The notes beneath the pieces were generated by a model. It worked only from the letters and a program-made list of their open reading frames with translations. It was not told where the DNA came from and ran no database searches. A stretch of DNA of 64,000 nucleotides from Peribacillus asahii (GTDB taxonomy: Bacteria; Bacillota; Bacilli; Bacillales; DSM-1321), in NCBI RefSeq assembly GCF_004006295.1, contig NZ_CP026095.1:392501-456500 (forward strand). The letters are read 5' to 3'. Shown here one piece after another: positions 51,693-59,739 of the stretch. Position 1 is the stretch's first letter. Each line of letters starts with the position of its first letter. Both the position numbers and the translations under genes were made by a program.

Positions 51693-51950
51693 GTATTAAA
51701 ACAAATATTTTAGGTGAAATGCTAAATGGAGCCATTAGCAAGCGAATAGAGATTATTGATCTGCCCTAGATTTTCAATGATGAAACACCTTGTGATGAAG
51801 CCGCCAGAATCATTTTAGAATACGGCAGGATTTAAGTTTAAGCAATTGTCAAAATACAATGAAAAGGAACCAATTTTTTATTGTAATGACTCTGTAACGG
51901 GTGAACATTGCGGAACTCATTTTGACGTACCAATCGTTGAATCTCTGTAG
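51689..51950 (+). pseudogene. decayed second copy of the isatin-hydrolase-like cyclase
   Basis: Overlapping the end of the ThDP gene, this stretch reads MSIKTNILGEMLNGAISKRI then EIIDLP, stop, IFNDETP and, after frame changes, GFKFKQLSKYNEKEP and SVTGEHCGTHFDVP. Each block lines up in order with the intact cyclase at 53873 (IEVVDLSQELNEETP, GFKYNRLSKYDED, FVAGEHVGTHFDAP). Two stops and at least one frameshift break it, and the C-terminal two thirds are missing. It fills the 358-base gap before the aldehyde dehydrogenase gene. Confidence 0.8.
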
Positions 51951-52050
51951 AGATCATGATGGAGGAGATTCGATGCCGATGATTTTTGTAATAGTCAAGC
52001 TATAAATATTTTATTGATATATCATAAATTGTAAATTGGGGGTAGATTTA

Positions 52051-53544
52051 ATGGAAACTACTAGTCAAAAAACTGTTATAGACCTTAAGCTCGATGAAAG
52101 CTACGGCCCATTTATTAATGGTGAATTCGTAGAACCATCCAATGGCTATATTGATGCTATCAACGCAGCAAACGGGGAATTACTTTCGAAAATTGCCAGA
52201 GGAGGAAAAGAAGATGTTGGCCTTGCTGTAAAAGCTGCCAACGAAGCGTTTGAAGGTTGGTCTAATACTCCTATTGAAGAGCGCTCGGCTTTACTTCATA
52301 AAATTGCTAATGTACTCGAAGCAAACCAAGACCGTCTGAAAAAGATTGAATGTTTAGACACAGGCCGCCCTATTCACGAATTCGACCTGGATTATCAGCT
52401 TGCTATTTATCAATTCCGTTATTTCGCTTCTGCCATTTTAACTTATGAGGGTGCTTCTAGATCCGTTCAGAACGGCCAACTGATTGTTAAGAAAGAGCCT
52501 CTTGGTGTTTGTGCGCAAATCATTCCTTGGAATGTACCAATGATTATGGTTTCCTTTAAACTGGCTCCGGCGCTTGCTGCAGGTAACACAGTAGTATTAA
52601 AGCCTGCAGAAGATGCAAGCCTATCCACTATGGAATTCGCTAAACTGCTACAAAAAATTCTACCAAAAGGGGTAGTTAACATTGTTCCAGGTTATGGTAC
52701 AGAAGCAGGGCAAGCACTTATCGATCATCCGGATGTACATAAGCTTGCCTTCACAGGAAGTGTTGGTGTAGGACGCTTGGTTGGTAAAACAGCTGGGGAA
52801 AGAATCTTGCCCGTAACACTGGAACTTGGCGGTAAAGCACCACACATTGTTTTCCCAGACGTAGATATTGATCGTGCTGTGGAAAACGCGACACTCGGGT
52901 ACACTTTCTTTAACGGACAAAGCTGTATTCTTGGAACGCGTCTCTTTATCCATGATGATATCTATGATGAGTTCGTTGAAAAATTAATTGCAAGAGCAAA
53001 AGAAGTTAAAATTGGTGATCCCATGGATCCATCCACAAGAGTAAGTTCTCTCATTAATGATAAACAAGGAAAGCGTGTTCTCGGATATTTTGATATCGCA
53101 AAGGAAGAAGGAGCTAAAATTCTTTACGGAGGCAAACGTGTCACTGTTCCGGGTAACGAACATGGATATTTTATTGAACCAACCATCATTGAAGCTACAA
53201 ATGACATGAGAATTGCTCAAGAGGAAATTTTTGGGCCTGTAGCTACTGTTACGCGTTGGAGCGATGTAGATGATGTCATCAAGATGGCAAATGATGTTGA
53301 CTACGGTCTTGCGGCTGGTATCATGACTGACAACCTCGAAAACGCTTTAAAGACTGCGAATAAACTACAGGCAGGAAGTGTTTGGATTAACCAATACTTT
53401 AACTTTCAGTCCGGTGCATCATTTGGTGGCTTTAAGAACAGTGGTGTTGGAAGAGAATATAGTAAAGAAGCATTGGATAACTATACTCAATCGAAGACGA
53501 TTGTTGCGGCATACAATTTGCCACCAGCTGGATTTTATAAATAA
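52051..53544 (+). CDS. NAD(P)-dependent aldehyde dehydrogenase
   Basis: The protein has 497 residues from ATG 52051, preceded by GGGGG; TTG 52036 is less likely. The ALDH superfamily motifs are PWNVPMIM, the cofactor loop FTGSVGVGR, the general base in LELGGKAPHI and the nucleophile Cys292 in NGQSCILGTRL. It lies between the ThDP decarboxylase and the cyclase. The simplest role is oxidising the aldehyde made by the decarboxylase (2-aminobenzaldehyde to anthranilate in my model). Betaine-aldehyde or other aromatic aldehydes are alternatives. Confidence 0.85.
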   Translation: METTSQKTVIDLKLDESYGPFINGEFVEPSNGYIDAINAANGELLSKIARGGKEDVGLAVKAANEAFEGWSNTPIEERSALLHKIANVLEANQDRLKKIECLDTGRPIHEFDLDYQLAIYQFRYFASAILTYEGASRSVQNGQLIVKKEPLGVCAQIIPWNVPMIMVSFKLAPALAAGNTVVLKPAEDASLSTMEFAKLLQKILPKGVVNIVPGYGTEAGQALIDHPDVHKLAFTGSVGVGRLVGKTAGERILPVTLELGGKAPHIVFPDVDIDRAVENATLGYTFFNGQSCILGTRLFIHDDIYDEFVEKLIARAKEVKIGDPMDPSTRVSSLINDKQGKRVLGYFDIAKEEGAKILYGGKRVTVPGNEHGYFIEPTIIEATNDMRIAQEEIFGPVATVTRWSDVDDVIKMANDVDYGLAAGIMTDNLENALKTANKLQAGSVWINQYFNFQSGASFGGFKNSGVGREYSKEALDNYTQSKTIVAAYNLPPAGFYK

Positions 53545-53677
53545 TCAAAATTATTGAGAAAAAAGTTGAAAGTTGTAGAGCGAGGATTTAGCGAGGTTTG
53601 TATAATCAGATGATTAAAAAGATATTAGTGTCCCTCGACTACTTCAAAAATCGAACTGTCGCTTAAAGAACTTATGT

Positions 53678-53869
53678 TTGAATAAAAAGTTAGTTCTCAT
53701 CATTAATCTTTGCTACGATAATGAATCTTACATGAATACTGGTGTTCAACGAAGCGGGACAACTCCTAAATGGTCTTGGACACAGATGACCCCACTTGGA
53801 AATAATAGTAACGGTAAATCGCAAAATGGAAATAGAGGGGAAAATTTAAAGTTGTTAAAAGGGGAATAA
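53678..53869 (+). pseudogene. relic of a 2-oxoacid:ferredoxin oxidoreductase beta subunit
   Basis: The short frame contains [20 protein letters not shown] and [10 protein letters not shown] followed by NGKSQN. This is the ThDP-pocket segment conserved in beta subunits of pyruvate and related 2-oxoacid:ferredoxin oxidoreductases (DNEaYMNTGiQRSgaTP then TttTPvG pattern). No GDG motif, CxxC or rest of the enzyme remains in the 328-base gap, so it is a fragment. The TTG at its start has no good ribosome site. I read it as the relic of an alternative enzyme for an arylglyoxylate. Confidence 0.65.
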
Positions 53870-53872
53870 AGA

Positions 53873-54667
53873 ATGCCTTTAAAAGTTAATGATACGCTGA
53901 AGGATTTAATATCAAATATTGTAACCGGTGATATTGAAGTCGTTGATCTGTCTCAAGAGCTAAACGAAGAAACCCCAGTTATTGCGTTACCAGAGCCTTT
54001 TAAAACTACAGGCGGCTTTAAGTATAATCGTTTATCAAAGTATGATGAAGATGGACTAGGATGGTATTGGAATGACTTCGTAGCCGGGGAACATGTTGGT
54101 ACACACTTCGATGCGCCAAATCATTGGGTTTCTGGAAAAGGAAAAAATGGTGTGGATACCATGCCGGTGAAAAATATGATAGCTGAAGCTTGTGTCATCA
54201 ATGTAACACAGGAAAGCTTCAATAATGCAGACTACTGCTTAACTATTGGAGATATTCTTGCCTATGAAGAAAAGTTCGGAAAAATTCAGCCACATTCATG
54301 GGTCATCATGCACACTGGGTGGGGAAATTATTCAAAAGACCATGAAAAATATTTTAATGTAGGCGAGGATGGAATGTCTCATACCCCTGGTATTGGAAAA
54401 GAAGCATCAATTTTCTTAGCAGAAGAACGTGATGTGCTAGGTGTAGGGGTAGAAACGGTAGGAACAGATGCCGGGATTGCAGCTACGTTTGATCCAATGT
54501 TTCCTAATCACCATTATATGCATGGAGCAAATAAATACGGATTAGCGCAGTTGGCAAACGTTGATAAACTTCCAGCAAGAGGAGCTGTTATTATTACTAA
54601 TCCTCTTAAAATCACAGGAGGAAGTGGTAGCCCCCTTAGAGTAATTGCGTTAGTACCTAAAAATTGA
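53873..54667 (+). CDS. cyclase-family metal hydrolase, isatin hydrolase-like
   Basis: This 264-residue enzyme is of the cyclase/kynurenine formamidase superfamily. The metal-site motif HxxxHxDxxxH is visible as H74, H78, D80 and H84 in GEHVGTHFDAPNHW. The length, the GTDAGIAATFDP segment and the ending PLKITGGSGSPLRVIALVPK resemble bacterial isatin hydrolases, as I recall them, more than the shorter (about 210-residue) KynB formamidases. It would hydrolyse isatin to isatinate with Mn2+. Kynurenine formamidase activity is the main alternative. A decayed relative lies at 51689. AAAAGGGGAATAAAG precedes the ATG. Confidence 0.78.
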   Translation: MPLKVNDTLKDLISNIVTGDIEVVDLSQELNEETPVIALPEPFKTTGGFKYNRLSKYDEDGLGWYWNDFVAGEHVGTHFDAPNHWVSGKGKNGVDTMPVKNMIAEACVINVTQESFNNADYCLTIGDILAYEEKFGKIQPHSWVIMHTGWGNYSKDHEKYFNVGEDGMSHTPGIGKEASIFLAEERDVLGVGVETVGTDAGIAATFDPMFPNHHYMHGANKYGLAQLANVDKLPARGAVIITNPLKITGGSGSPLRVIALVPKN

Positions 54668-54711
54668 TTTAGTGGGTTTAGCATAGAAAAACTATGGAAA
54701 GCACAAAGTCG

Positions 54712-54756
54712 AATTAAACTTACACCCTAAAAAGAAAAGGGTTGTAAGTTTAATTT
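54712..54756 (+). terminator. terminator-like hairpin after the cyclase gene
   Basis: AATTAAACTTACA pairs perfectly with its complement at 54743-54755, extended by CCC/GGG. The right arm ends in TTTAATTT. It would separate the upper genes from the LLM monooxygenase. Confidence 0.65.
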
Positions 54757-54790
54757 ACTGAAAATTCTGTGTTTTAGGCGTTGTTTCATT

Positions 54791-54848
54791 TCATCCATAA
54801 AAGAAGTCTCTATCTTCCATAGGAAGCGGTAGAGATTTCCTTGGATGA
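54791..54848 (+). other. long imperfect hairpin before the LLM gene
   Basis: TCATCCA and TGGATGA close a stem whose inner part pairs AAGTCTCTATC with GGTAGAGATTT through G-U pairs. It sits about 50 bases upstream of the monooxygenase start and may be an mRNA control element or element end. Confidence 0.4.
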
Positions 54849-54901
54849 CAGATCAAAACAACGCGTGACTATAATTAATGTTAAAAATAGGGGGAATATC
54901 A

Positions 54902-55996
54902 ATGAGCAATACAATCAATACAATGTTTAAAAAAGACCGTTTCCTACTCGGCACCTTTGCTACCAATTGCTCTGGGGGCATGACAGTTACTAAGATACCG
55001 GAGCGGTGGGAAAACTCATGGGAGAACAACCTTAAGCTGGCGAAGATGCTAGATGACGCGGATATCGACTTTATGCTGCCGATTGCGCGTTGGATCGGCT
55101 ATAGAGGCGAGACCGACTTTCATAGTTCTGTACTTGAACCAATCGCTTGGGCAGCTGGTCTTTTGGCGCAAACCCGAAATATCTCGATCTTTTCGACAAT
55201 CCATACGGTCGCTAACCATCCGGTTGTAGTGGCCAAACAACTCGCTACCCTGGACCAGATCGGACAAGGACGTGCTGGTCTAAACATCGTTGCCGGTTGG
55301 AACGAGCCGGAATATCAAGCACTAGGCCTGAATTTACCTAACGATCACGAAACTCGTTACGCCTATGCACAAGAGTGGTTCAACATTGTTAATAAACTCT
55401 GGAAAGAAGAGAGCCGCTTTGACTGGAATGGCGACTATTTCAAACTCAAGCAGGTGAAGGGCGAACCACGTCCCGCCGGCGATATACCGATACTAAATGC
55501 TGCTGGGTCTAGCCAGGGGCGCGAATTCGCGGTCCGCAACGCTAACTTCTTGTTTACTCCGACAATCGACGTGTCGCGATCTAAAGACGAGGTCTCCGAT
55601 CTGAAGGCTCAGGCGACGCGCTCTGGTCATAGCGTTGATGTCCTTACCTTTTCACACGTTGTTTGTCGCCCTACTGAAGAAGAGGCGCTCAAGTTTTTGG
55701 AGCACACCGCCAAGACCAATGCTGACTGGGAAGCCGTAGATAACCTCGTCAGGCTGCAGTTCGCCCATGCTCATTCATTTCCTCATGATCTGTTAGCATT
55801 AATCCGTGATCGTTTTGCTTCTGGACACGGTGGGTTTCCGTTGGTTGGCACACCGCAGCAAGTGGCAGACGGGATTATCTCACTAGCCGAGGCCGGCTTT
55901 CGGGGAACTACGCTATCCTTTGTTGATTACAACGCTGAGTTTCCTTATTTCCGCGACACGGTATTGCCGATCCTAGCCCAACGCGGTTTGCGTTGA
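54902..55996 (+). CDS. LLM-class flavin-dependent monooxygenase (RutA/SsuD-like)
   Basis: The protein has 364 residues from ATG 54902 after GGGGGAATATC. It is a bacterial luciferase-like TIM barrel with LEPIAWAAGLLAQT, GRAGLNIVAGWNEPEYQALG and PILNAAGSSQGREFAVRNA, resembling the RutA/SsuD/DszA group that uses reduced FMN to open amide rings or cleave C-S bonds. Base composition is foreign: the 60 bases at 55441 have 33 G+C, against 21 in the 60 bases at 54301. The substrate is unknown; an N-heterocycle feeding the pathway, or a sulfonate (a sulfite-exporter-like gene follows), are both possible. Confidence 0.82.
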   Translation: MSNTINTMFKKDRFLLGTFATNCSGGMTVTKIPERWENSWENNLKLAKMLDDADIDFMLPIARWIGYRGETDFHSSVLEPIAWAAGLLAQTRNISIFSTIHTVANHPVVVAKQLATLDQIGQGRAGLNIVAGWNEPEYQALGLNLPNDHETRYAYAQEWFNIVNKLWKEESRFDWNGDYFKLKQVKGEPRPAGDIPILNAAGSSQGREFAVRNANFLFTPTIDVSRSKDEVSDLKAQATRSGHSVDVLTFSHVVCRPTEEEALKFLEHTAKTNADWEAVDNLVRLQFAHAHSFPHDLLALIRDRFASGHGGFPLVGTPQQVADGIISLAEAGFRGTTLSFVDYNAEFPYFRDTVLPILAQRGLR

Positions 55997-56179
55997 GTCT
56001 AGGTTAAACCTTCCGGATATGTGTTGGAAAGCGGGAAGTCTTTCCTTATACCACACATCCTCACAATACAAAGCGAAAATAATTATCTGTACTTTGCAGA
56101 CAGTCATTAGAAAGGCTGTTAGTAAAGTCCTCCTTTTCCTGTAAAGAATGGTACTAGCATAAAGGACAGGAGGTGAAAC

Positions 56180-56212
56180 ATGGCGATGACACGTATTCGA
56201 AGCACAAGGTAA
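56180..56212 (+). CDS. possible 10-residue leader peptide
   Basis: AGGAGGTGAAAC is followed directly by ATG and the frame MAMTRIRSTR ending in TAA. The ribosome site is the best in the whole cluster, yet the peptide is tiny and rich in arginine and threonine. It could be an attenuation leader for the transporter gene downstream or a chance frame. Confidence 0.35.
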   Translation: MAMTRIRSTR

Positions 56213-56506
56213 AAAACAGCACCAATAGTCACTTGCCTCCTTTTGTTGCCTTTCTCATAAACTATCTAGCACTGTGCCGAATAGTTACGATTATATTAAC
56301 TTTGTTATGTTTTCTTACGAGGAATTACTTAGAGTTTAATAGTTTGATGAAGAATTTTCTTCAAACATAATTGGGAGCGCTTTCTTTTCGGGTGTTTGAT
56401 TAATGATCTTTTTTAAGTTAGGACTCTTTTATGGCAGCGACGAAAAAGCTTTTTTAATGTTAAATACTTTACACTAGTTTAAGTATAAATTTATTTAAGA
56501 TTAATA

Positions 56507-56541
56507 ATAGATTCATACTTTTCTGAAAAGTATGAATCTAT
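56507..56541. promoter_or_regulatory. 16-bp perfect hairpin before the TSUP gene
   Basis: ATAGATTCATACTTTT and its complement are separated by only CTG. It ends 43 bases before the TTG start. The left arm's T-run lies inside the stem, so it may be an operator or a processed RNA stem more than a terminator. Confidence 0.5.
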
Positions 56542-56584
56542 TTGTGATACTATCAAAAAGTTTAAGGTGAATGGAGGGGCTCAG

Positions 56585-57325
56585 TTGGCTATTATTTTAA
56601 CGATGGTTGCATTGGGGACCTTACTTGGGTTTGTCGGTGCGGGCGGGGCTGGATTCATTATAGCTATTTTAACGTTAGTTTTTAAAGTTCCCATCTATCA
56701 AGCATTGGGGACCTCTCTAGCGGCCATGATTTTTACTAGTTTGTCAGGTGCTTATAGCCATTTTAGGGAAGGAAATGTTGTGCTCAAGGTCGGTTTGATC
56801 ACAGGTGGATTTGGGGCCTTAGGGGCTTTTATGGGATCCAAAATCGCTTTTATCTTTCCAAGTTACATTTTACCGTGGTTGACGGCAGGTATGTTATTCC
56901 TGTCATCCTTCTTGCTGTTAACTCGTTTATTCATGGTGAAAAATAGGAAGGAAAATCCAAATGGGAATTTCTCTTTCCTTTTAGGTAGGGCGGCAGTATT
57001 AGGAGGAATTTTCGGAATAGTATCCGGAACAGTTGGAATTGGTTGTGCTCCTTTTATTCAAATTGGCTTATACACGCTGCTAGGACTATCGATTCGTCAA
57101 TCAGTAGGCACTACGATGTTAGTGATTGTTCCAATTGCAATAGGGGGAGGAGTCGGGTACATCTCGGAAGGGTATTTGGATTTAATATTATTGTTTCAAG
57201 TTTTAGTAGGAACCATTTTTGGAGCCTATGTAGGAGCAAAATTTACAAACTTCGCACCCCAATCATTTTTGAAAGTGACAATGGTCGGAACTCCTGTATT
57301 AGCTGGATTTTTACTGTTAATTTAG
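56585..57325 (+). CDS. TSUP-family membrane transporter (TauE/SafE)
   Basis: The protein has 246 residues from TTG 56585, which follows GGAGGGG; GTG 56567 would include the ribosome site in the coding region. It has about eight hydrophobic helices in two repeats, opening GTLLGFVGAGGAGFIIAIL and, in the second half, GGIFGIVSGTVGIGCAPFIQIG, as in TauE/SafE proteins. Members export sulfite or move sulfonates and organic acids. In this cluster it may transport the aromatic acid or export sulfite from the LLM enzyme; the sequence does not decide. Confidence 0.85.
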   Translation: MAIILTMVALGTLLGFVGAGGAGFIIAILTLVFKVPIYQALGTSLAAMIFTSLSGAYSHFREGNVVLKVGLITGGFGALGAFMGSKIAFIFPSYILPWLTAGMLFLSSFLLLTRLFMVKNRKENPNGNFSFLLGRAAVLGGIFGIVSGTVGIGCAPFIQIGLYTLLGLSIRQSVGTTMLVIVPIAIGGGVGYISEGYLDLILLFQVLVGTIFGAYVGAKFTNFAPQSFLKVTMVGTPVLAGFLLLI

Positions 57326-57605
57326 CATGGATGCCTTTTTTAACATTTTTTTAGGAATATATAAAAAATTCAAAAAATGTTAAATGGTTTACAGGGATAC
57401 AACTGATTTGGGCTTATTATCAACTAAAGAGATTGAATCAATAACGATGATATTCAAAATAACTTTGAGGGAGAGTGATAAAAAATTAAAGAAATACATG
57501 TCGATGAAGTCCATCGTGTTTTAGAAATGGGTAGATAGTGAAGATATGCTAATGAAAACCAAAAGGTATCAATGCTATTAAATACGCATATAAGGAGAAA
57601 TGATT
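57326..57605. other. gap before the hydroxylase gene, possible rhodanese-like relic
   Basis: A short frame near 57484-57537 reads IKEIHVDEVHRVLEMGR and stops. This resembles the first beta strand and helix of a rhodanese domain, but only 17 codons exist. The rest shows no hairpin or clear promoter. Confidence 0.3.
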
Positions 57606-59081
57606 ATGGGAATCCGTACAGGTGCTCAATATATAGAGGCAGTAAAGGCAAGAAAACCTGAAATTTGGATGGCGGGGAAAAAGGTTGAAAGCGTGTTAGA
57701 TGACCCAGTATTAAAACAGACAGTACTTGAAATCGCCAAGCTATATGATATGCAACATGATCCGGAATATCAAGATAAGATTACTCATATCTGTGAAGAA
57801 ACTGGAGAAAGAGTGAACAATGCGTTTTTGGTTCCAAAAAACTATGAAGACTTAACTAAGCGTAGAGCAGCGTTTGAGGCCTTCGCAAAGGCTACTTTTG
57901 GTTTAATGGGAAGATCTCCAGACTTTTTAAATGTGGTAATTACTTCTTTGTACAGTAATGCTAACTTTTTTGAAAAGTACAATCAGCAGTGGGCTGAAAA
58001 TATGCGCAATTACTATCGACATGTTCGCGATAATGATTTGTTTTTAACGCATGCCATTATCAATCCTCAAAATGACCGAAGCAAATCCTCTCATGAGCAA
58101 CAGGATATGTTTTCTCATTTAGGAGCTGTTGAAGAGACGCCTGAAGGACTTATTGTGAGAGGTGCTAAATTTTTGGCTACACTTGCTCCTATAACAGATG
58201 AGGTTATTATTTATACCTTCCCAGGATACAAACCGGGTGATGAACGTTATGCGCTATCATTTGCACTTCCAATTGATACACCAGGACTTCGAATTATTTG
58301 CCGCGAACCGATGCAAGATGGGAAGCGTCCATTATTTGACCATCCATTGGCATCACGCTTTGAAGAAATGGATGCTCTGTTAGTCTTTAAAGATGTTTTA
58401 GTTCCTTGGGATCGAGTGTTTATTTATAACAATATTGAGGCTGCAAACCTTCTTTATCCCAAAACGGGAATCGCCCTGCAACCTGCTCATCAATCAGCAG
58501 TGAGAGGGCTCTTGAAAATTCAATTTGCTACCGAAGTAGCATGCAGGTTAGCTGACTCAATCGGAGTAGATACATTTTTACATGTACAGGAAAAACTTGG
58601 TGAGTTAATCCAAGCTGTGGAATCTATTAGAGCATTAATGCTTGTTGCTGAGCATGAGTATGAGATTACACCAGAGGGTGAGGCTATTCCGAATTGGGTA
58701 CCTCTTGAAACAATTCGAGGTTTCTTGCCGACGATGTATCCCCGTGCGATTGAACTGATGCAAACAATAGGGGCTGGCGGATTATTGTTGAGTCCAACTG
58801 GTGCTGATTTTGAAGATCCAGAGCTGAGAGAAGATATGGATCGCTATTATGTAGGAAGAGCGGGAGTTTCTGCAATCGATCGTGTAAGCGTATTCAAACT
58901 TGCTTGGGATTTGTGCGGGGAAGCGTTTGGACAACGTTTACTCCAATATGAACGTTATTATACAGGTGATCCGATACGGAAGAAAGCCATTTTTTATAAT
59001 ACAATTAAACGTCAACGTACGTTTGACATGGTTGATGAAGCATTACAAGTTAGCAAGTTGGAAGAACTAATAAACAAGTAA
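57606..59081 (+). CDS. FADH2-dependent aromatic hydroxylase (HpaB family), probable anthranilate 3-monooxygenase
   Basis: The protein has 491 residues from ATG 57606, 8 bases after AAGGAG (ATG 57600 is too close). It is an HpaB-type oxygenase of the acyl-CoA dehydrogenase fold: [46 protein letters not shown] and [19 protein letters not shown] match the family. With the FAD synthetase-like and flavin reductase genes directly downstream, it mirrors the anthranilate hydroxylase system described from Geobacillus thermodenitrificans NG80-2. The 3-hydroxyanthranilate dioxygenase nearby supports anthranilate as substrate. 4-Hydroxyphenylacetate is less likely because no homoprotocatechuate genes are seen. 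Confidence 0.82.
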   Translation: MGIRTGAQYIEAVKARKPEIWMAGKKVESVLDDPVLKQTVLEIAKLYDMQHDPEYQDKITHICEETGERVNNAFLVPKNYEDLTKRRAAFEAFAKATFGLMGRSPDFLNVVITSLYSNANFFEKYNQQWAENMRNYYRHVRDNDLFLTHAIINPQNDRSKSSHEQQDMFSHLGAVEETPEGLIVRGAKFLATLAPITDEVIIYTFPGYKPGDERYALSFALPIDTPGLRIICREPMQDGKRPLFDHPLASRFEEMDALLVFKDVLVPWDRVFIYNNIEAANLLYPKTGIALQPAHQSAVRGLLKIQFATEVACRLADSIGVDTFLHVQEKLGELIQAVESIRALMLVAEHEYEITPEGEAIPNWVPLETIRGFLPTMYPRAIELMQTIGAGGLLLSPTGADFEDPELREDMDRYYVGRAGVSAIDRVSVFKLAWDLCGEAFGQRLLQYERYYTGDPIRKKAIFYNTIKRQRTFDMVDEALQVSKLEELINK

Positions 59082-59106
59082 TACTTTGGTTTTATGTAAG
59101 GAGGAG

Positions 59107-59640
59107 GTGGAGGATATAGAAACACATGCAGAAGGAATGTTAACACTGCCAAGCTCGGTCATAGCAATTGGCGCGTTCGATGGGGTTCATCAAGGGCATC
59201 AAGCTGTGATTAGAGAAGCTGTGAAAAGAGCTAAGATTCTAGGAGTACCAAGTTTGATATATACATTTGATCCCCCTCCTCGATTTTATTTTCAAGGGGT
59301 TCGTATTTTAACTACGGTTGAAGAGAAACTGGTCTTATTAGATAAGTTAGGGGTCAATCATGTTGTGATTGCACGGTTTGATGAATTTTACACAATGCGT
59401 CCCCCTATAGATTTTATTGAAGATTTAAAGAAATTTAGTCCAGTAGAAATCATAGTAGGAAGTGACTTCCGATTTGGAGGAAATCGAGAAGGAGATATTC
59501 AACTACTTGAACAGTATTTCCAGGTTCGAGTTAATCAGCCTGTTTGTTGCTCAAAGGGTAAGGTTATTTCGTCTACCAGAATACGAAAACTGATATCAAC
59601 AGGAAACATTCAAGAATCCCTTTCTCTGTTGGGACGGTAA
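59107..59640 (+). CDS. stand-alone FAD synthetase (RibF N-terminal domain)
   Basis: The protein has 177 residues from GTG 59107. The nucleotidyltransferase motif GAFDGVHQGH is at residues 22-31 and SSTRIRKLI lies near the C-terminus, as in the FMN adenylyltransferase half of RibF. The riboflavin kinase domain is missing, so this is not the housekeeping RibF. The start is uncertain: TTG 59086 and ATG 59137 are alternatives, but AAGGAGGAG best serves GTG 59107. Its role would be FAD supply to the HpaB-like oxygenase 5' of it. Confidence 0.8.
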   Translation: MEDIETHAEGMLTLPSSVIAIGAFDGVHQGHQAVIREAVKRAKILGVPSLIYTFDPPPRFYFQGVRILTTVEEKLVLLDKLGVNHVVIARFDEFYTMRPPIDFIEDLKKFSPVEIIVGSDFRFGGNREGDIQLLEQYFQVRVNQPVCCSKGKVISSTRIRKLISTGNIQESLSLLGR

Positions 59641-59739
59641 CGGAATGAGACGAAGGAACATTATGCTCTGTCTCCCCCCCGGATGGCGATAACAGATGGA
59701 TACCTAAGGGGAGTGTAGGGCGTTCAAGGAGGATCTCAA

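Larger units (their letters stand above)
55997..56584. other. 588-base gap with a possible leader peptide and hairpins
   Basis: No substantial gene is visible. It contains a perfect AGGAGGTG site at 56168-56175 followed by a 10-codon frame (listed separately), a cre-like TGGGAGCGCTTTCT at 56372-56385 and a 16-bp perfect hairpin at 56507-56541. A 65-codon frame from 56173 has no family-like features and I leave it out. Confidence 0.45.

Noticed and set aside
56173..56370. 65-codon frame upstream of the TSUP gene
   Set aside because: Its TTG or ATG-like start overlaps a better 10-codon frame in another phase, and the sequence has no recognisable domain.
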